Part shown: positions 1 to 8,664 of the stretch, in pieces
Layout of the letters: each line of letters opens with the position of its first letter
Numbering within the stretch: the first letter of the stretch is position 1
Assembly: GCF_900070365.1 (NCBI RefSeq)
Contig: NZ_LN850107.1
Span: 5,394,001 to 5,458,000 of the forward strand
Length of the DNA stretch: 64,000 nt
DNA from: Alloactinosynnema sp. L-07
GTDB taxonomy: Bacteria > Actinomycetota > Actinomycetes > Mycobacteriales > Pseudonocardiaceae
Direction of reading: 5' to 3'
The notes under the pieces: model-generated
Databases searched by the model: none
What the model was told of the DNA's origin: nothing
The model's input: the letters and a program-made list of their open reading frames with translations, nothing else
Program-made: the position numbers and the translations under genes

Positions 1-178
1 TGGCGGGCTCAGCCGGGCCCGCGCCCGCGCCGCCGCCGGTGTTCGCCGCCTCCGGGGCCACGGCCATGTCTCCCCGCATGGCCGGTGCCCCACCACTCGA
101 CGACTCGGACGCGCCACATGCGCTCACGCTCACCGCGGCCGCCACGGCTAACAGCAGTCCCGCCAGACGTCTTCTCAT
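1..178 (-). CDS. DUF4349-type lipoprotein, N-terminal fragment
   Basis: The 5' end of a minus-strand gene that runs off the window edge; 59 codons are visible. It starts MRRRLAGLL, followed by a hydrophobic stretch and a lipobox-like SVSAC with the Cys near residue 21. It was therefore probably exported and anchored as a lipoprotein. The Ser/Gly/Ala-rich linker after the Cys, with the string VAPEAAN, resembles actinobacterial DUF4349 lipoproteins, but the diagnostic domain lies outside the window. The family call is inference; the signal peptide is visible. Confidence 0.5.
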   Translation of the reverse strand, partial: MRRRLAGLLLAVAAAVSVSACGASESSSGGAPAMRGDMAVAPEAANTGGGAGAGPAEPA

Positions 179-264
179 CGAGCCCTCCCAGTCCGATCCG
201 ATCAGGTCCAGTCCTGATCAGACGGATTCCGGGCCGCGTTCAGTTGCCGATCCGCTGGTCACGC

Positions 265-777
265 TTAGGCGTCGTCTGAGACACGCCGCCGTTGCTCAGG
301 CTCCAGCAGGTGCTCGAAGGCCTTCAGATTGGCCAGCGACTCGCCGCGCGAGGTGCGCCAGTCCCACTCGCGGCGGATCGACGTGGCGAAGCCGATCTCC
401 AGGATCGCGTTGAAGTCGCCGTCGGCGGCCTCAAGGACCTGGCCGAGCAGGCGGTCCAGTTCGTCGGGGGTGACCGAGGCCAGGCTGACCCGGCCCAGCA
501 GGTAGATGTCGCCGACGGTGTCGATCGTGTACGCCACGCCGTAGAGCTTGGCGTTGCGTTTGAGCAGATAGCGGTAGACGGCCTCGTGCGCCTCGTCCGG
601 GCGGCGGCAGACGAACGCCTCCACCACCAGACCGTGGTTGCCCACGATCAGCCAGGTGTTGGTCTGCTGCTTCTTGGTGCCGGGCAGGGTGACCAGGAAC
701 CGACCCGGTTTCGGGTGGTCGTAGGCCAGCTCCCGCTCATCAAGGGTCTGCTTGATTACCGCATCGAGATCACTCAC
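265..777 (-). CDS. YbjN domain-containing protein
   Basis: A 170-residue soluble protein with the compact alpha/beta layout of the YbjN family (a fold related to type III secretion chaperones); no enzymatic role is established. The conserved central part reads [11 protein letters not shown] followed by [10 protein letters not shown]. It starts at a GTG that overlaps the mshA stop codon by four bases (GTGA), so it is the downstream, translationally coupled partner of mshA. The same mshA-ybjN order occurs in mycobacteria (Rv0486-Rv0487, from memory). That linkage suggests a shared expression unit; a direct role in mycothiol metabolism is not shown. Confidence 0.85.
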   Translation of the reverse strand: MSDLDAVIKQTLDERELAYDHPKPGRFLVTLPGTKKQQTNTWLIVGNHGLVVEAFVCRRPDEAHEAVYRYLLKRNAKLYGVAYTIDTVGDIYLLGRVSLASVTPDELDRLLGQVLEAADGDFNAILEIGFATSIRREWDWRTSRGESLANLKAFEHLLEPEQRRRVSDDA

Positions 778-2066
778 ACCGCAACCTCAGCACGCGTACG
801 CGAGTAGCGCAGCGCGTGGTCGGCATCGATGTACCCGGTGATCAACGCATCGGTCGTGCGATCCCACGAGAACGCGCGGGCGTGCCGGACAGCGCCGACC
901 GCCAGCGTCGTCCGCAGGCCGGGGTCGCGGGCGAGCTTGCCGAGCGCGTCGGCCCAGGCGCCGGTGGCGTGGCCGTGGACGAGCAGGCCCGACCGGCCGT
1001 CGGCCACCGCCACCGGCAGGCCGCCGACCGCGGCGGCCACCACGGGGGTGCCGCACGCCTGCGCCTCCAGCGCGACCAGCCCGAAGCTCTCGTTGTGGCT
1101 GGGCACGGCGACGACGTCGGCGGCCCGGTAGATCCGCGCCAGCGCCTCGCCGGACTGCGGCGGGAGGAACCGGACCACGTCGGTGATGCCCAGCGCCACG
1201 GCCAGGTCTTGCAGCGCGGCGGGCTGCTCCAGGCCGGTGCCCGACGGGCCGCCCGCGACCAGCACGATCAAGCGGTCCCGAGCGATGCCGCCCTGGGCCA
1301 GCAGCTCGGCCGCGGCGCGCAGGAGCACGTCGGGGGCCTTGAGCGGCTGGATACGGCCGACGAAGGCGAAGACCACCGCGTCCGGCCGCAGCCCGAGCCA
1401 CGCGCGGGCGGCAAGGCGGTCGCCGGGGCGGAAACGGTCGAGGTCGACGCCGGGGGCGATGATGTCGACCCGCTCGGGGTCGGCGTCGTAGAGGGAGACC
1501 AGCTGCTGGGCCTCGACGTCGGTGTTGGCGACCAGGCGGTCGGCGAAGTCCACGATCTGCTGCTCGCCGATGACCCGCTGCCGCGGCTCGGGGGTGTCGC
1601 CGTCGGCCAGCGCGGCGTTCTTGACCTTGGCCAGGGTGTGCGCGGTGTGCACCAGCGGGACGCCCCACCGCTCGCGGGCGATGCGGCCGACCTGGCCGGA
1701 GAGCCAGTAGTGGGAGTGCAGCAGGTCGTAGTAGCCGGGCTCGTGCCTGGCCTCGGCGCGCAGCAGCCCGGCGGTGAACCCGCACAGCTCGGCGGGCAGG
1801 TCGGCGCGGCTCAGGCCCTCGAACGGGCCCGCGGAGACGTGGCGGACCAGCACGCCGGGGGCCAACTCGGCGACCGGCGGCAGATCCGACGACGTGGCCC
1901 GGGTGAAGACCTCCACCTCGATGCCACGATTGGCCATGCGGGTGGCGGTCTCGGTGATGTAGACGTTCATGCCGCCCGCGTCACCGGTCCCCGGCTGCTC
2001 CAGCGGCGACGTGTGGACCGACAACAACGCGACCCGGCGCGGCTTGCGCAGCTGAGTAGGAGTCAC
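774..2066 (-). CDS. mshA: D-inositol-3-phosphate glycosyltransferase MshA
   Basis: Catalyses the first committed step of mycothiol synthesis, moving GlcNAc from UDP-GlcNAc onto 1L-myo-inositol 3-phosphate in the cytoplasm. The 430-residue length is typical. It is a GT4/GT-B retaining transferase: the N-terminal domain carries [17 protein letters not shown] (around residue 22), the hallmark of MshA, and [10 protein letters not shown]. The C-terminal nucleotide-sugar domain shows [11 protein letters not shown] and the E-x7-E element in [17 protein letters not shown]. The start is a GTG preceded by a G-rich stretch. ybjN follows with a 4-nt overlap. The presence of MshA by itself identifies the host as an actinobacterium. 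Confidence 0.95.
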   Translation of the reverse strand: MTPTQLRKPRRVALLSVHTSPLEQPGTGDAGGMNVYITETATRMANRGIEVEVFTRATSSDLPPVAELAPGVLVRHVSAGPFEGLSRADLPAELCGFTAGLLRAEARHEPGYYDLLHSHYWLSGQVGRIARERWGVPLVHTAHTLAKVKNAALADGDTPEPRQRVIGEQQIVDFADRLVANTDVEAQQLVSLYDADPERVDIIAPGVDLDRFRPGDRLAARAWLGLRPDAVVFAFVGRIQPLKAPDVLLRAAAELLAQGGIARDRLIVLVAGGPSGTGLEQPAALQDLAVALGITDVVRFLPPQSGEALARIYRAADVVAVPSHNESFGLVALEAQACGTPVVAAAVGGLPVAVADGRSGLLVHGHATGAWADALGKLARDPGLRTTLAVGAVRHARAFSWDRTTDALITGYIDADHALRYSRTRAEVAV

Positions 2067-2158
2067 CCCAGTACACCCCTTCCGCCTGCTCCGTCTCAGG
2101 AATCAACGCGGCAGCGTGCCCGGAATTCCTATCGTGACCTATGCCACACCGAGCGGAC

Positions 2159-2740
2159 TCAGTAGAAGACGCACCACTCGGGCTTGGCATAAACCTCGAT
2201 CGGGAGCACCTGGCCGGGGCTGACCTCGATGTCGAAGACGGCCCGGTCCGCGTCGACGATGCGCGGCTCGCCGACGACCTTGGCGGACGCGGTCTTCGAT
2301 CCGATGCCGTACACGCCGCCCGCGATGGTCTTCCGGCAGGTCAACGCGATCGCCGCGGCTTCGTCCCTGGTGTTGATCGTCGCGACGAACTTCTCCGCGT
2401 GGGCCCGCGCCTGCTCGACCTTGTCCGCGGCCAGCGGCGGCTTGGTCGTCGTCGGCGGCGCTGATGGATCGACGGTCCGCGTCGGTTCGGGGCCTGCCGA
2501 CAGCTCCGCCAGCAGTCGCTCCGCTTCCTTGACCTTGGCCTGTCGGTCCATCCAGAACAACACCCCGCCGCCTGCCACGAGCAGCACTGCGATCAGGCCC
2601 GACGCGATCACCCAGGCCCGGCTCTTGCGCGGCGGCGGCTGCTGCGGCCCGAACGGCGGTTGGCCGTAAGGCTGTTGCCCGTACGGCTGTTGCCCGTAGC
2701 CCTGCGGCGGCCCGCCGTAAGGCTGCTGCGGTCCAGTCAT
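2159..2740 (-). CDS. single-pass membrane protein with Pro/Gln/Gly/Tyr-rich N-terminus
   Basis: A 193-residue protein of unknown function. The first ~38 residues are a low-complexity cytoplasmic tail with repeats of the type YGQQPYGQ. A basic stop (PRKSR) and one transmembrane helix follow at roughly 43-66, then an external segment rich in Thr/Pro, and a C-terminal domain of about 100 residues. That domain has two cysteines (LTCRKT and EWCVFY) that could form a disulphide. The layout is like that of DUF4333-type or septal Pro-rich membrane proteins of actinobacteria, but I cannot assign a family. It precedes mshA on the same strand with a 92-nt gap. Confidence 0.7.
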   Translation of the reverse strand: MTGPQQPYGGPPQGYGQQPYGQQPYGQPPFGPQQPPPRKSRAWVIASGLIAVLLVAGGGVLFWMDRQAKVKEAERLLAELSAGPEPTRTVDPSAPPTTTKPPLAADKVEQARAHAEKFVATINTRDEAAAIALTCRKTIAGGVYGIGSKTASAKVVGEPRIVDADRAVFDIEVSPGQVLPIEVYAKPEWCVFY

Positions 2741-2779
2741 GTGATTCCCCCGAGATCAGTGGCTGTCGACCCAGGCAGG

Positions 2780-3142
2780 CTATCGAGCGGTGACGATGTG
2801 CTCACGCACGGCGCCGTTGAACGCGTCCGCGCGCTCGACGAACGGCATGTGCCCGACATCTGACATCCAGACCGCTGTCGCGCCAGGGATGTGCTTGATC
2901 GCGTACTCGGCGGCAGTCGGGTCGACGACGGTGTCCTCGGTGCCGTGGACGACGAGCGTCGGGACCTTGACGCCCGCGCGCCGACCAGGACGATCGACGC
3001 CACCCCCGAGTCGCCTTCACGCAGGTAGTCGGTGATCACCAGGCCGCCGTAGGACCAGCCGACCAGTGTCACCGGGCCATTGGCCAACGCGAGCACCGCT
3101 GCCAGGTCAGCCGCCCAGGCCCGGCGCTCTCGACGAACAAGA
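2780..3142 (-). pseudogene. alpha/beta hydrolase remnant (5'-truncated and frameshifted)
   Basis: Two reading frames together give the C-terminal half of an alpha/beta hydrolase. The upstream frame encodes the nucleophile elbow GWSYGG followed by GVASIVLVGAR. Around position 2970 the frame is lost, and another frame continues with VPTLVVHGTEDTVV (catalytic Asp region) and SDVGHMPFVERA (catalytic His), ending at 2780. No N-terminal half exists: the reading frame runs straight into the stop codon of the neighbouring L,D-transpeptidase at 3143. It is therefore a doubly disrupted relic. A sequencing error could explain the frameshift but not the missing N-terminus. Confidence 0.8.
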
Positions 3143-4303
3143 TCACTTGAGGGCCGACATCTTCTGCCACTGCGGCCAGGAGATCAGCCAGTCGTAGACG
3201 TCCGAGGTCGCGGGCATGTTCGCCTGGGACCCGGTGACCTCGACCGGGTCGCCGATGATCGCGCTGTCGAAGTAGGCCTTGGCGTCGACTTCCAGCAGGT
3301 TCACGCAGCCGTGCGAGGTGTTGGCCTTGCCGATGTTGGCCCGGTTCTCCTCGTTCTCGTGGATGAACTCACCGTGGTTGGAGAAGCGCACGGCCCACTT
3401 CTTCTTGACGTTGGTGTAGCCGTACTGCGGGTTGGAGAAGTCGCCGACCGGCTCCTTGGCCATGACGATCATGGTCCCGTTGGGCGTGTTCAGGTTCGGG
3501 TCGGCGTCCTTGCCGTTGCTCGACGGGTAGCTGGCGAACAGCTTGCCGTCGCGGTAGACGTTCATCTTGTGGTCGGGGGTGTTGACCTTCACGACCTGGT
3601 TGCGCCCGATGGCGAACTTCGTCGACAGGTCGGCCTTGCCGTACGCGCCGCCGCCGTAGGGCAGGCCGTAGAGCTTGGCGGTCACGGTGACCTTGGTGCC
3701 CGATGGCCAGTACACCTTCGGCCGCCAGTCGACCTGCTGGTCGTGCAGCCACGCCCACGAGCCCTCGACCGGCACCGAGGTCTCGACCTTGAGCGCCTTC
3801 TCGACGGTGGCCTTGTCGACCACCTTGCCCTCGGGGAACTTGATGCTGATCGGCATCGCGATCCCGACGGTGGCGTTGTCGCCTGGGTTGATCGTCGCGC
3901 GTGGGGTCTTGGCAGGCTTGAGGGTGGTGAACGAGCCCTTGAGCTCGACCTTCTTGCCGTCGGTCCCGGTCGCCGACGCGGTGTAGGTGTACTTCTTGGC
4001 GAAGCCGAGCGCCTCGTCGGAGGTCCAGCTCAGCTTGTCGGGCGCGACGGTGCCCTTGACCGGCTTGCCATCGTCGTTGGTCAGCGCGACGGCGTCGATG
4101 GCGCCCTCGGTGACGGTGATCTTGACGGGTTCGGTGGGCGCGACCTCGGTGGCGTCGGCCGCGGGCAGCGCCACGAGCTTGGCCTTCGGCGGGGCGTCCT
4201 GGGCTTGCCCGCTGCCGCTGCCCGGCGTTTCGGACGTGCACCCGACCGCCAGTGCCATGGTCAGGACCAGGATCGCGAGGATCCCCGTCCGAGTGCGTCT
4301 CAC
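3143..4303 (-). CDS. L,D-transpeptidase lipoprotein (YkuD) with Ig-like domains
   Basis: Forms 3-3 cross-links in peptidoglycan outside the membrane, or attaches proteins to it. The protein (386 aa) begins at a GTG (4303) preceded by GGGAGG seven bases upstream; a longer ATG frame exists but lacks a ribosome site. A signal peptide ends in a lipobox-like ALAVGC. Two Ig-like domains (roughly residues 40-240) follow, then the YkuD catalytic domain with the cysteine motif SHGCVNL near residue 335 and its HGEFIH histidine upstream. This is the architecture of mycobacterial Ldt proteins (LprQ/LdtMt2 type). In mycobacteria an SDR gene also sits next to this enzyme, as here. Confidence 0.92.
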   Translation of the reverse strand: MRRTRTGILAILVLTMALAVGCTSETPGSGSGQAQDAPPKAKLVALPAADATEVAPTEPVKITVTEGAIDAVALTNDDGKPVKGTVAPDKLSWTSDEALGFAKKYTYTASATGTDGKKVELKGSFTTLKPAKTPRATINPGDNATVGIAMPISIKFPEGKVVDKATVEKALKVETSVPVEGSWAWLHDQQVDWRPKVYWPSGTKVTVTAKLYGLPYGGGAYGKADLSTKFAIGRNQVVKVNTPDHKMNVYRDGKLFASYPSSNGKDADPNLNTPNGTMIVMAKEPVGDFSNPQYGYTNVKKKWAVRFSNHGEFIHENEENRANIGKANTSHGCVNLLEVDAKAYFDSAIIGDPVEVTGSQANMPATSDVYDWLISWPQWQKMSALK

Positions 4304-4431
4304 CGTGTGCCTCCCGCTGTCCAGTGTCGTCCCCATCGATGAGGACGCGCGAGCCGCGGTGGGGTGCGGCACACGCCTGTGTGATGGTGCTCATACCACC
4401 CGCACCCGGGGGTGCGGGGAGGATCGGTGCC

Positions 4432-5163
4432 GTGAACAACCCCATCGCAGTAGTCACCGGCGCCAGCGCGGGCATCGGGGCGGCCACCGCACGGCACCTC
4501 GCGGCGGCGGGCTTCGACGTCGTGCTCGGCGCCCGGCGGCTCGACTTGCTCAGCAAGGTCGCCGCCGAGATCAGCGGGCACGCTGTCGAGCTGGACGTGA
4601 CCGACCCCGCGTCGATCGAGGCGTTCTGCTCCCGCGTCCCAGCCTGCCACGTCCTGGTGAACAACGCCGGTGGCGCACGCGGCCTGGACCGGGTCGACGC
4701 CGCCGACGACGAGCGCTGGCAGTGGATGTACGAGGCCAACGTGATGGGCACCCTGCGGATGACCAGGGCCTTGCTCCCCAAGCTGATCGCCTCGGGCAAC
4801 GGCCACGTGGTGACCGTCACCTCGATCGCCGCGGTCGAGATCTACGACGGCGGCGCGGGCTACACCGCGGCCAAGCACGCCCAGTCGGCGCTGCACCGGA
4901 CGCTGCGCGGGGAACACCTTGGGCAGCCGGTGCGGTTCACCGAGGTGCTGCCGGGGATGGTCGAGACGGACTTCTCGGTCAACCGGTTCGACGGTGACCT
5001 GGAGCGGGCGGACAAGGTCTACGAGGGCATCGTCCCGCTGACCGCCGACGACGTCGCCGACGTGATCACCTTCGCGGTGACGCGGCCGCCGCACGTCAAC
5101 CTGGACCAGATCGTGATGAAGCCGCGCGCCCAGGCGTCGGCGACGCGGGCCCACCGCGGCTGA
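4432..5163 (+). CDS. short-chain dehydrogenase/reductase
   Basis: A 243-residue classical SDR that should carry out NAD(P)-dependent oxidoreduction of an unknown alcohol or carbonyl. The glycine-rich cofactor motif TGASAGIG is at residues 9-16 and NNAGG near residue 80. The catalytic triad has Ser in TVTSIAAVE and the YTAAKHA Tyr/Lys pair. ARR after beta-2 suggests NADP preference. The GTG start at 4432 was chosen because GGGGAGG lies about nine bases upstream; upstream ATGs belong to the divergent L,D-transpeptidase leader. It resembles the YdfG/serine-dehydrogenase group (Rv0484c-like), but the substrate is not predictable. Confidence 0.88.
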   Translation: MNNPIAVVTGASAGIGAATARHLAAAGFDVVLGARRLDLLSKVAAEISGHAVELDVTDPASIEAFCSRVPACHVLVNNAGGARGLDRVDAADDERWQWMYEANVMGTLRMTRALLPKLIASGNGHVVTVTSIAAVEIYDGGAGYTAAKHAQSALHRTLRGEHLGQPVRFTEVLPGMVETDFSVNRFDGDLERADKVYEGIVPLTADDVADVITFAVTRPPHVNLDQIVMKPRAQASATRAHRG

Positions 5164-5168
5164 ACCGG

Positions 5169-5192
5169 TTGGGGGATCTGCAGCTCCCCCAA
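5169..5192. terminator. terminator-like hairpin between convergent genes
   Basis: TTGGGGG (5169-5175) pairs perfectly with CCCCCAA (5186-5192) around a 10-nt loop. It sits in the 37-bp gap between the converging SDR and MerR genes. There is no U-tract, as is common in high-GC actinobacteria. Confidence 0.6.
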
Positions 5193-5200
5193 TCAAGGGC

Positions 5201-5959
5201 CTAGTCGAGCTGGGTGTCGGCGTACTCCGTCATCGCCGCGCGCAGGAACTCCGCGAGGCGGGGATCGGTCTTGTCGAAGTTCGCCCGGAACCGCGGGTCG
5301 TCGGCGTACACGCTCGCCAGACCCTTGTACGACTCGCGGTTCGGGGTCCAGAACCCGCTGCTGAGCCACTGGAAGTGGCCCGCGATGGTCTCCTGGACCT
5401 CCGGGTCGGCGGGCGCGCGGCCCGCGTCGAGGTGCGCGACCAGCGTGTCGAGCGCGGCGACCCAGGTCTGGCCGTGGGTGGCCCACCAGTCCTTGCCGCC
5501 CATCTTCGCGTTCGCGGCGTCGACGTTCTCGGCGCCCCAGCGCTGCCGGGCCTCTTGCTGAAGCTCGGCCTGCTTGTCGGAGTCGAAGCCCTCGAACCAG
5601 TGCTCGGCGGACTTGGTCGTCATCTTGTCTCCTCCTTCCACGTTCTCGATGGTGCGGGACACGGTCTTGGCCAGCCGGTCGAACCGGTCGCGCTCGGCGA
5701 GCAGCCAGCGGTGGTGCATCCGCAGGGCGTCCACCTTGTCGCGGCCGTCGTCGACGATCTCGGCGATCGCGTCCAGGCCAAGGCCCAACTCGCGCAGGAC
5801 CAGGATCTGCTGCAGGCGCAGCAGCTGTTCCTGCTCGTAGTAGCGATACCCGTTGCCGCCCACGGACGCGGGCCGCAGCAGTCCGATCTCGTCGTAGTGG
5901 CGCAGCGTCCGCGATGTCACCTTCGACATGCGGGCGACCTGCGCGATCGACCAGCTCAT
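5201..5959 (-). CDS. MerR-family regulator with TipAS ligand-binding domain
   Basis: A 252-residue transcriptional activator of the TipA type. The N-terminal winged helix begins MSWSIAQVARMSKVTSRTLR and continues HYDEIGLL and GYRYYEQEQL. A dimerisation coiled coil lies at about 75-110, and the C-terminal ~140 residues are a TipAS antibiotic/ligand-sensing domain (EGFDSDKQAE, ARQRWG, WLSSGFW). Of three candidate starts, ATG at 5959 is preferred: AGGGAG lies seven bases upstream and the protein then begins at the normal MerR N-terminus. A perfect MerR-type promoter lies directly upstream (6000-6030), so it is probably autoregulated. TipAS proteins bind thiopeptides and similar ligands; the ligand here is unknown. 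Confidence 0.92.
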   Translation of the reverse strand: MSWSIAQVARMSKVTSRTLRHYDEIGLLRPASVGGNGYRYYEQEQLLRLQQILVLRELGLGLDAIAEIVDDGRDKVDALRMHHRWLLAERDRFDRLAKTVSRTIENVEGGDKMTTKSAEHWFEGFDSDKQAELQQEARQRWGAENVDAANAKMGGKDWWATHGQTWVAALDTLVAHLDAGRAPADPEVQETIAGHFQWLSSGFWTPNRESYKGLASVYADDPRFRANFDKTDPRLAEFLRAAMTEYADTQLD

Positions 5960-5999
5960 CACCGTCTCCCTCATGACCGGCCTCTCCGGTCCGTGGTCC

Positions 6000-6030
6000 A
6001 CGGTAGAAGTTGACGCAACGTCAAAGTCAA
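6000..6030 (-). promoter_or_regulatory. MerR-type promoter with 19-bp spacer and operator dyad
   Basis: On the minus strand a -35 TTGACT (complement of 6025-6030) and a -10 TACCGT (complement of 6000-6005) are separated by exactly 19 bp. The spacer contains the perfect dyad TTGACG-CAA-CGTCAA (6010-6024). Over-long spacers with a centred dyad are the signature of MerR-activated promoters. It drives the TipA-type gene whose start codon lies about 40 bp downstream. Confidence 0.85.
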
Positions 6031-6836
6031 GGCGAAACGGCTGCCCAGTCGACGGTCACTTCGCCGAGCCGCCAGCGGCGGCGGGTGTCGAGGACCGGCC
6101 AGTCGACGGCGAGGAGCCGAATCGTCTCGACCCAGCGGGCCCGGGGGCCGAACGGGGCGAACGCCGCCGCGGTCGCCCAGTGGCCGTCGAGGGCGGCGAG
6201 GAAGTCATGGACGCGTTCGCCGGGCACGTTGCGGTGGATCAGCGCCTTCGGCAGCCGCTCGGCCACGTCGGAGGGCCGCTCGATGCCGGACGGCAGGCAG
6301 GACACGGTGAACGTGCGCGGCCCCGCGGCGTCGAGGGTGACCCAGCAGCAGCGGCGGCCGATCTCATCGCACGTGCCCTCGATCAACAGGCCCCCGGGCG
6401 CCAGCCGGTCCAGCATCGTCGCCCATGACGACGTCGACTCGGCCTCGGTGTACTGGCGCAGGACGTTAAAGGCGCGCAGGAGCACCGGCCTGGTGCCCGC
6501 CAACTCGAAGCCGCCGCGCCGGAAGTCGAGCAGCGGCGGGTCGGCGGCGGGCTTGGCGGCGGCCACGCGCTCCGGGTCGATCTCCAGTCCGAGCACGCGG
6601 ACGTCGGGCCGGACCGTCCGCAGGCGGGCGGCCATCTCGACGGTGGTGATCGGTGTGGCGCCGTAGCCGAGGTCGACCACCAGCGGATCGGCCGCGGCCG
6701 ACAGCGCGGCCCGGACCTCGGCGGACCCGACGAGCCAGCGGTCGATCCGACGCAGCCGGTTGGGGTTGGTCGTCCCCCGCGTCGGGGCGCCCAGCGCCCG
6801 CGCCCGGCCCGCGGCCAGCCGGGGCGACTTGGCCAT
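6027..6836 (-). CDS. class I SAM-dependent methyltransferase
   Basis: A 269-residue protein with the SAM-binding motif I as VVDLGYGATP (around residue 60) and the acidic end of beta-2 as VLGLEIDPERVA. Later motifs include FDFRR-like LLDFRRGG and APGGLLIEGTCDEIG. It matches actinobacterial small methyltransferases of unknown substrate that sit beside DUF2505 genes. The ATG start at 6836 shares one base with the stop codon of the upstream DUF2505 gene (TGATG), indicating translational coupling. Its stop codon overlaps the -35 element of the MerR promoter that follows. Confidence 0.8.
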   Translation of the reverse strand: MAKSPRLAAGRARALGAPTRGTTNPNRLRRIDRWLVGSAEVRAALSAAADPLVVDLGYGATPITTVEMAARLRTVRPDVRVLGLEIDPERVAAAKPAADPPLLDFRRGGFELAGTRPVLLRAFNVLRQYTEAESTSSWATMLDRLAPGGLLIEGTCDEIGRRCCWVTLDAAGPRTFTVSCLPSGIERPSDVAERLPKALIHRNVPGERVHDFLAALDGHWATAAAFAPFGPRARWVETIRLLAVDWPVLDTRRRWRLGEVTVDWAAVSP

Positions 6837-7333
6837 CAGTGCTCGGCGAGCCACTCGGCGGCGAACTCGGCCTCCGCGGCCAGCAGCTGGGTGACCTGCT
6901 CGGCGATCACCGACTCGATCTTGCCGCCGACGAACGGGATGCTGACCTTGACCTGGCCGCTGGTCGACCATTCGCTGCCGCCCGCGGTGTCGACGAGCCG
7001 GAACGTGCCCTTGATGTCGCCGGGCACCGCCGAGACCGTCGCGGAGGTGCTGCCACTGAACGCGGCGCCATCGGGCCGCCACGATTCGGTGCGCTCGACG
7101 ATCAGGTCGCCCTTGATGACCGTGCGGACGATCGACGGCAGCTTCTCGCCGGGCACGCCTTGCCGCAGCTTGAAGGTGACCTCGGCGCCGTTGGCGGTGT
7201 ACTCCAGCAACTCGGCGTTCTTGCCGCCGAGCGCGCGCAGCCGCTCGTCGAGAAACGCCCGGTCGATGAACGCGGCATGGACCTCGGCGGCGGGCCGGGT
7301 GAACCCGGCGCGGTGCTCGATGCGGCTTCCCAT
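6836..7333 (-). CDS. DUF2505 (SRPBCC-fold) protein
   Basis: A 165-residue START/SRPBCC-like protein of unknown ligand. Features are the N-terminal HRAGFTRPAAEVHAAFID segment, the central KGTFRLVD strand and the C-terminal helix VTQLLAAEAEFAAEWL. DUF2505 proteins are conserved in mycolic-acid actinobacteria and relatives, and one (Rv0481c) is also a neighbour of murB. The start at ATG 7333 leaves only 19 bp to the divergent murB start. The upstream ribosome site is weak, so a somewhat longer GTG-initiated form cannot be ruled out. Confidence 0.85.
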   Translation of the reverse strand: MGSRIEHRAGFTRPAAEVHAAFIDRAFLDERLRALGGKNAELLEYTANGAEVTFKLRQGVPGEKLPSIVRTVIKGDLIVERTESWRPDGAAFSGSTSATVSAVPGDIKGTFRLVDTAGGSEWSTSGQVKVSIPFVGGKIESVIAEQVTQLLAAEAEFAAEWLAEH

Positions 7334-7352
7334 GGCCAGGAGGTTACCGTTG

Positions 7353-8450
7353 GTGCCCGTGACCAGCCTTCCACTCGGCGCCGACGTCCGCACCGGTGTG
7401 CCGCTCAGCGGCTACACGACCCTGCGCCTCGGCGGCCCGGCCACTGATTTCGTGGCCGCCACCACCGCCGCCGAGGTCGTCGACGCCGTCCGCGCGGTCG
7501 ATTCCGCGGGCACCCCCCTGCTCATCCTGGGCGGTGGCTCGAACCTGGTGGTCGGCGACGCCGGCTTCGACGGTTCGGTCGTCCAGGTCGCCAACCGAGG
7601 CAGCAAGATCGACTGCACCACCCCCGGCCGAGTACAGCTGACGGTCGAGGCGGGCGAGGACTGGGACACCGTCGTCGCGGGCACGGTCGAGGCGGGTCTG
7701 GGCGGCCTGGAGTGCCTGTCGGGCATCCCCGGCTACGTCGGCGCCACCCCGGTCCAGAACGTCGGCGCGTACGGCGTGGAGATCTCCCAGGTCCTGATCT
7801 CGGTGGACCTGCTTGATCGCGAGACCACCGAGGTCCGAACCCTGGACGTGACCGAACTCGGCTTGGACTACCGCACCAGCGTCCTGAAGAACACCGACCG
7901 CGCGGTCGTCCTGCGCGCCCGCTTCGAACTGGTCGACGACGGCCTGTCCGCCCCCATCCGCTACACCGAACTTGCCCGAGCCCTCGGCGTCCGCCAAGAC
8001 GAACGCGTCCCCGTCGCCGCCGCCCGCGCCGCGGTCCTGGAACTGCGGCGAGGCAAGGGAATGGTCCTGGATCCCTCCGATCACGACACCTGGAGCGCTG
8101 GCTCCTTCTTCACCAACCCCATCGTCCCGGACGCGGACCTGTCGGCGGTCCTCGAACGGATCGTCTCCCGGGTCGGCCCGGACGTCACGGTGCCCAAGTA
8201 CCCGGCAGGCCCGGGCGCGTCCAAGCTGTCGGCGGCCTGGCTCATCGAACGCGCGGGCTTCGCCAAGGGCCACACCGGCCCCAACGCTCGGGTCGGGCTG
8301 TCCACCAAGCACACCCTCGCCCTCACCAACCGAGGGACAGCCACCACCGCGGACCTGCTCGCCCTCGCCGCGGAGGTCCGCGACGGGGTGCTGGCGACGT
8401 TCGGGGTCGAACTGCACCCGGAACCGGTCCTGGTGAACTGCGCCCTCTGA
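7353..8450 (+). CDS. murB: UDP-N-acetylmuramate dehydrogenase MurB
   Basis: Reduces UDP-GlcNAc-enolpyruvate to UDP-MurNAc with NADPH and FAD, the second committed step of cytoplasmic peptidoglycan precursor synthesis. About 365 aa, type I MurB: the FAD-binding part shows PLSGYTTLRLGGPA and LGGGSNLVV, the catalytic part YRTSVLKN and the Ser-bearing GSFFTNP, and the C-terminus LVNC. AGGAGG lies at 7338-7343. GTG 7353 has the best spacing (9 nt), but TTG 7350 and GTG 7359 are in-frame alternatives. It is divergent from DUF2505. Confidence 0.95.
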   Translation: MPVTSLPLGADVRTGVPLSGYTTLRLGGPATDFVAATTAAEVVDAVRAVDSAGTPLLILGGGSNLVVGDAGFDGSVVQVANRGSKIDCTTPGRVQLTVEAGEDWDTVVAGTVEAGLGGLECLSGIPGYVGATPVQNVGAYGVEISQVLISVDLLDRETTEVRTLDVTELGLDYRTSVLKNTDRAVVLRARFELVDDGLSAPIRYTELARALGVRQDERVPVAAARAAVLELRRGKGMVLDPSDHDTWSAGSFFTNPIVPDADLSAVLERIVSRVGPDVTVPKYPAGPGASKLSAAWLIERAGFAKGHTGPNARVGLSTKHTLALTNRGTATTADLLALAAEVRDGVLATFGVELHPEPVLVNCAL

Positions 8451-8664
8451 CCGGTCGAGCGCGTCCCGGACCGCCGTGGATCTTGGTCAAGGGAATGCGG
8501 CCGCGCGCGCGGCGACTCTGTGATCACCTCTCGCTGAGCGGACAGTTCTGTTCGGGTTCGAGAGGTCTGCGAGTCCGGTGGGATTGGGTGTCCGAATAGG
8601 TCGGTGGGCGGGCGCGAAACCTCTCCCACCAGTGCGCGAGGTGCGATTGGGGCCTGACAGAATC

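Noticed and set aside
787..1785. Long Arg/Pro/Gly-rich frames antisense or out of frame to mshA and most other genes
   Set aside because: These are the usual shadow frames of high-GC genes: Arg-rich, no domains, no ribosome sites.
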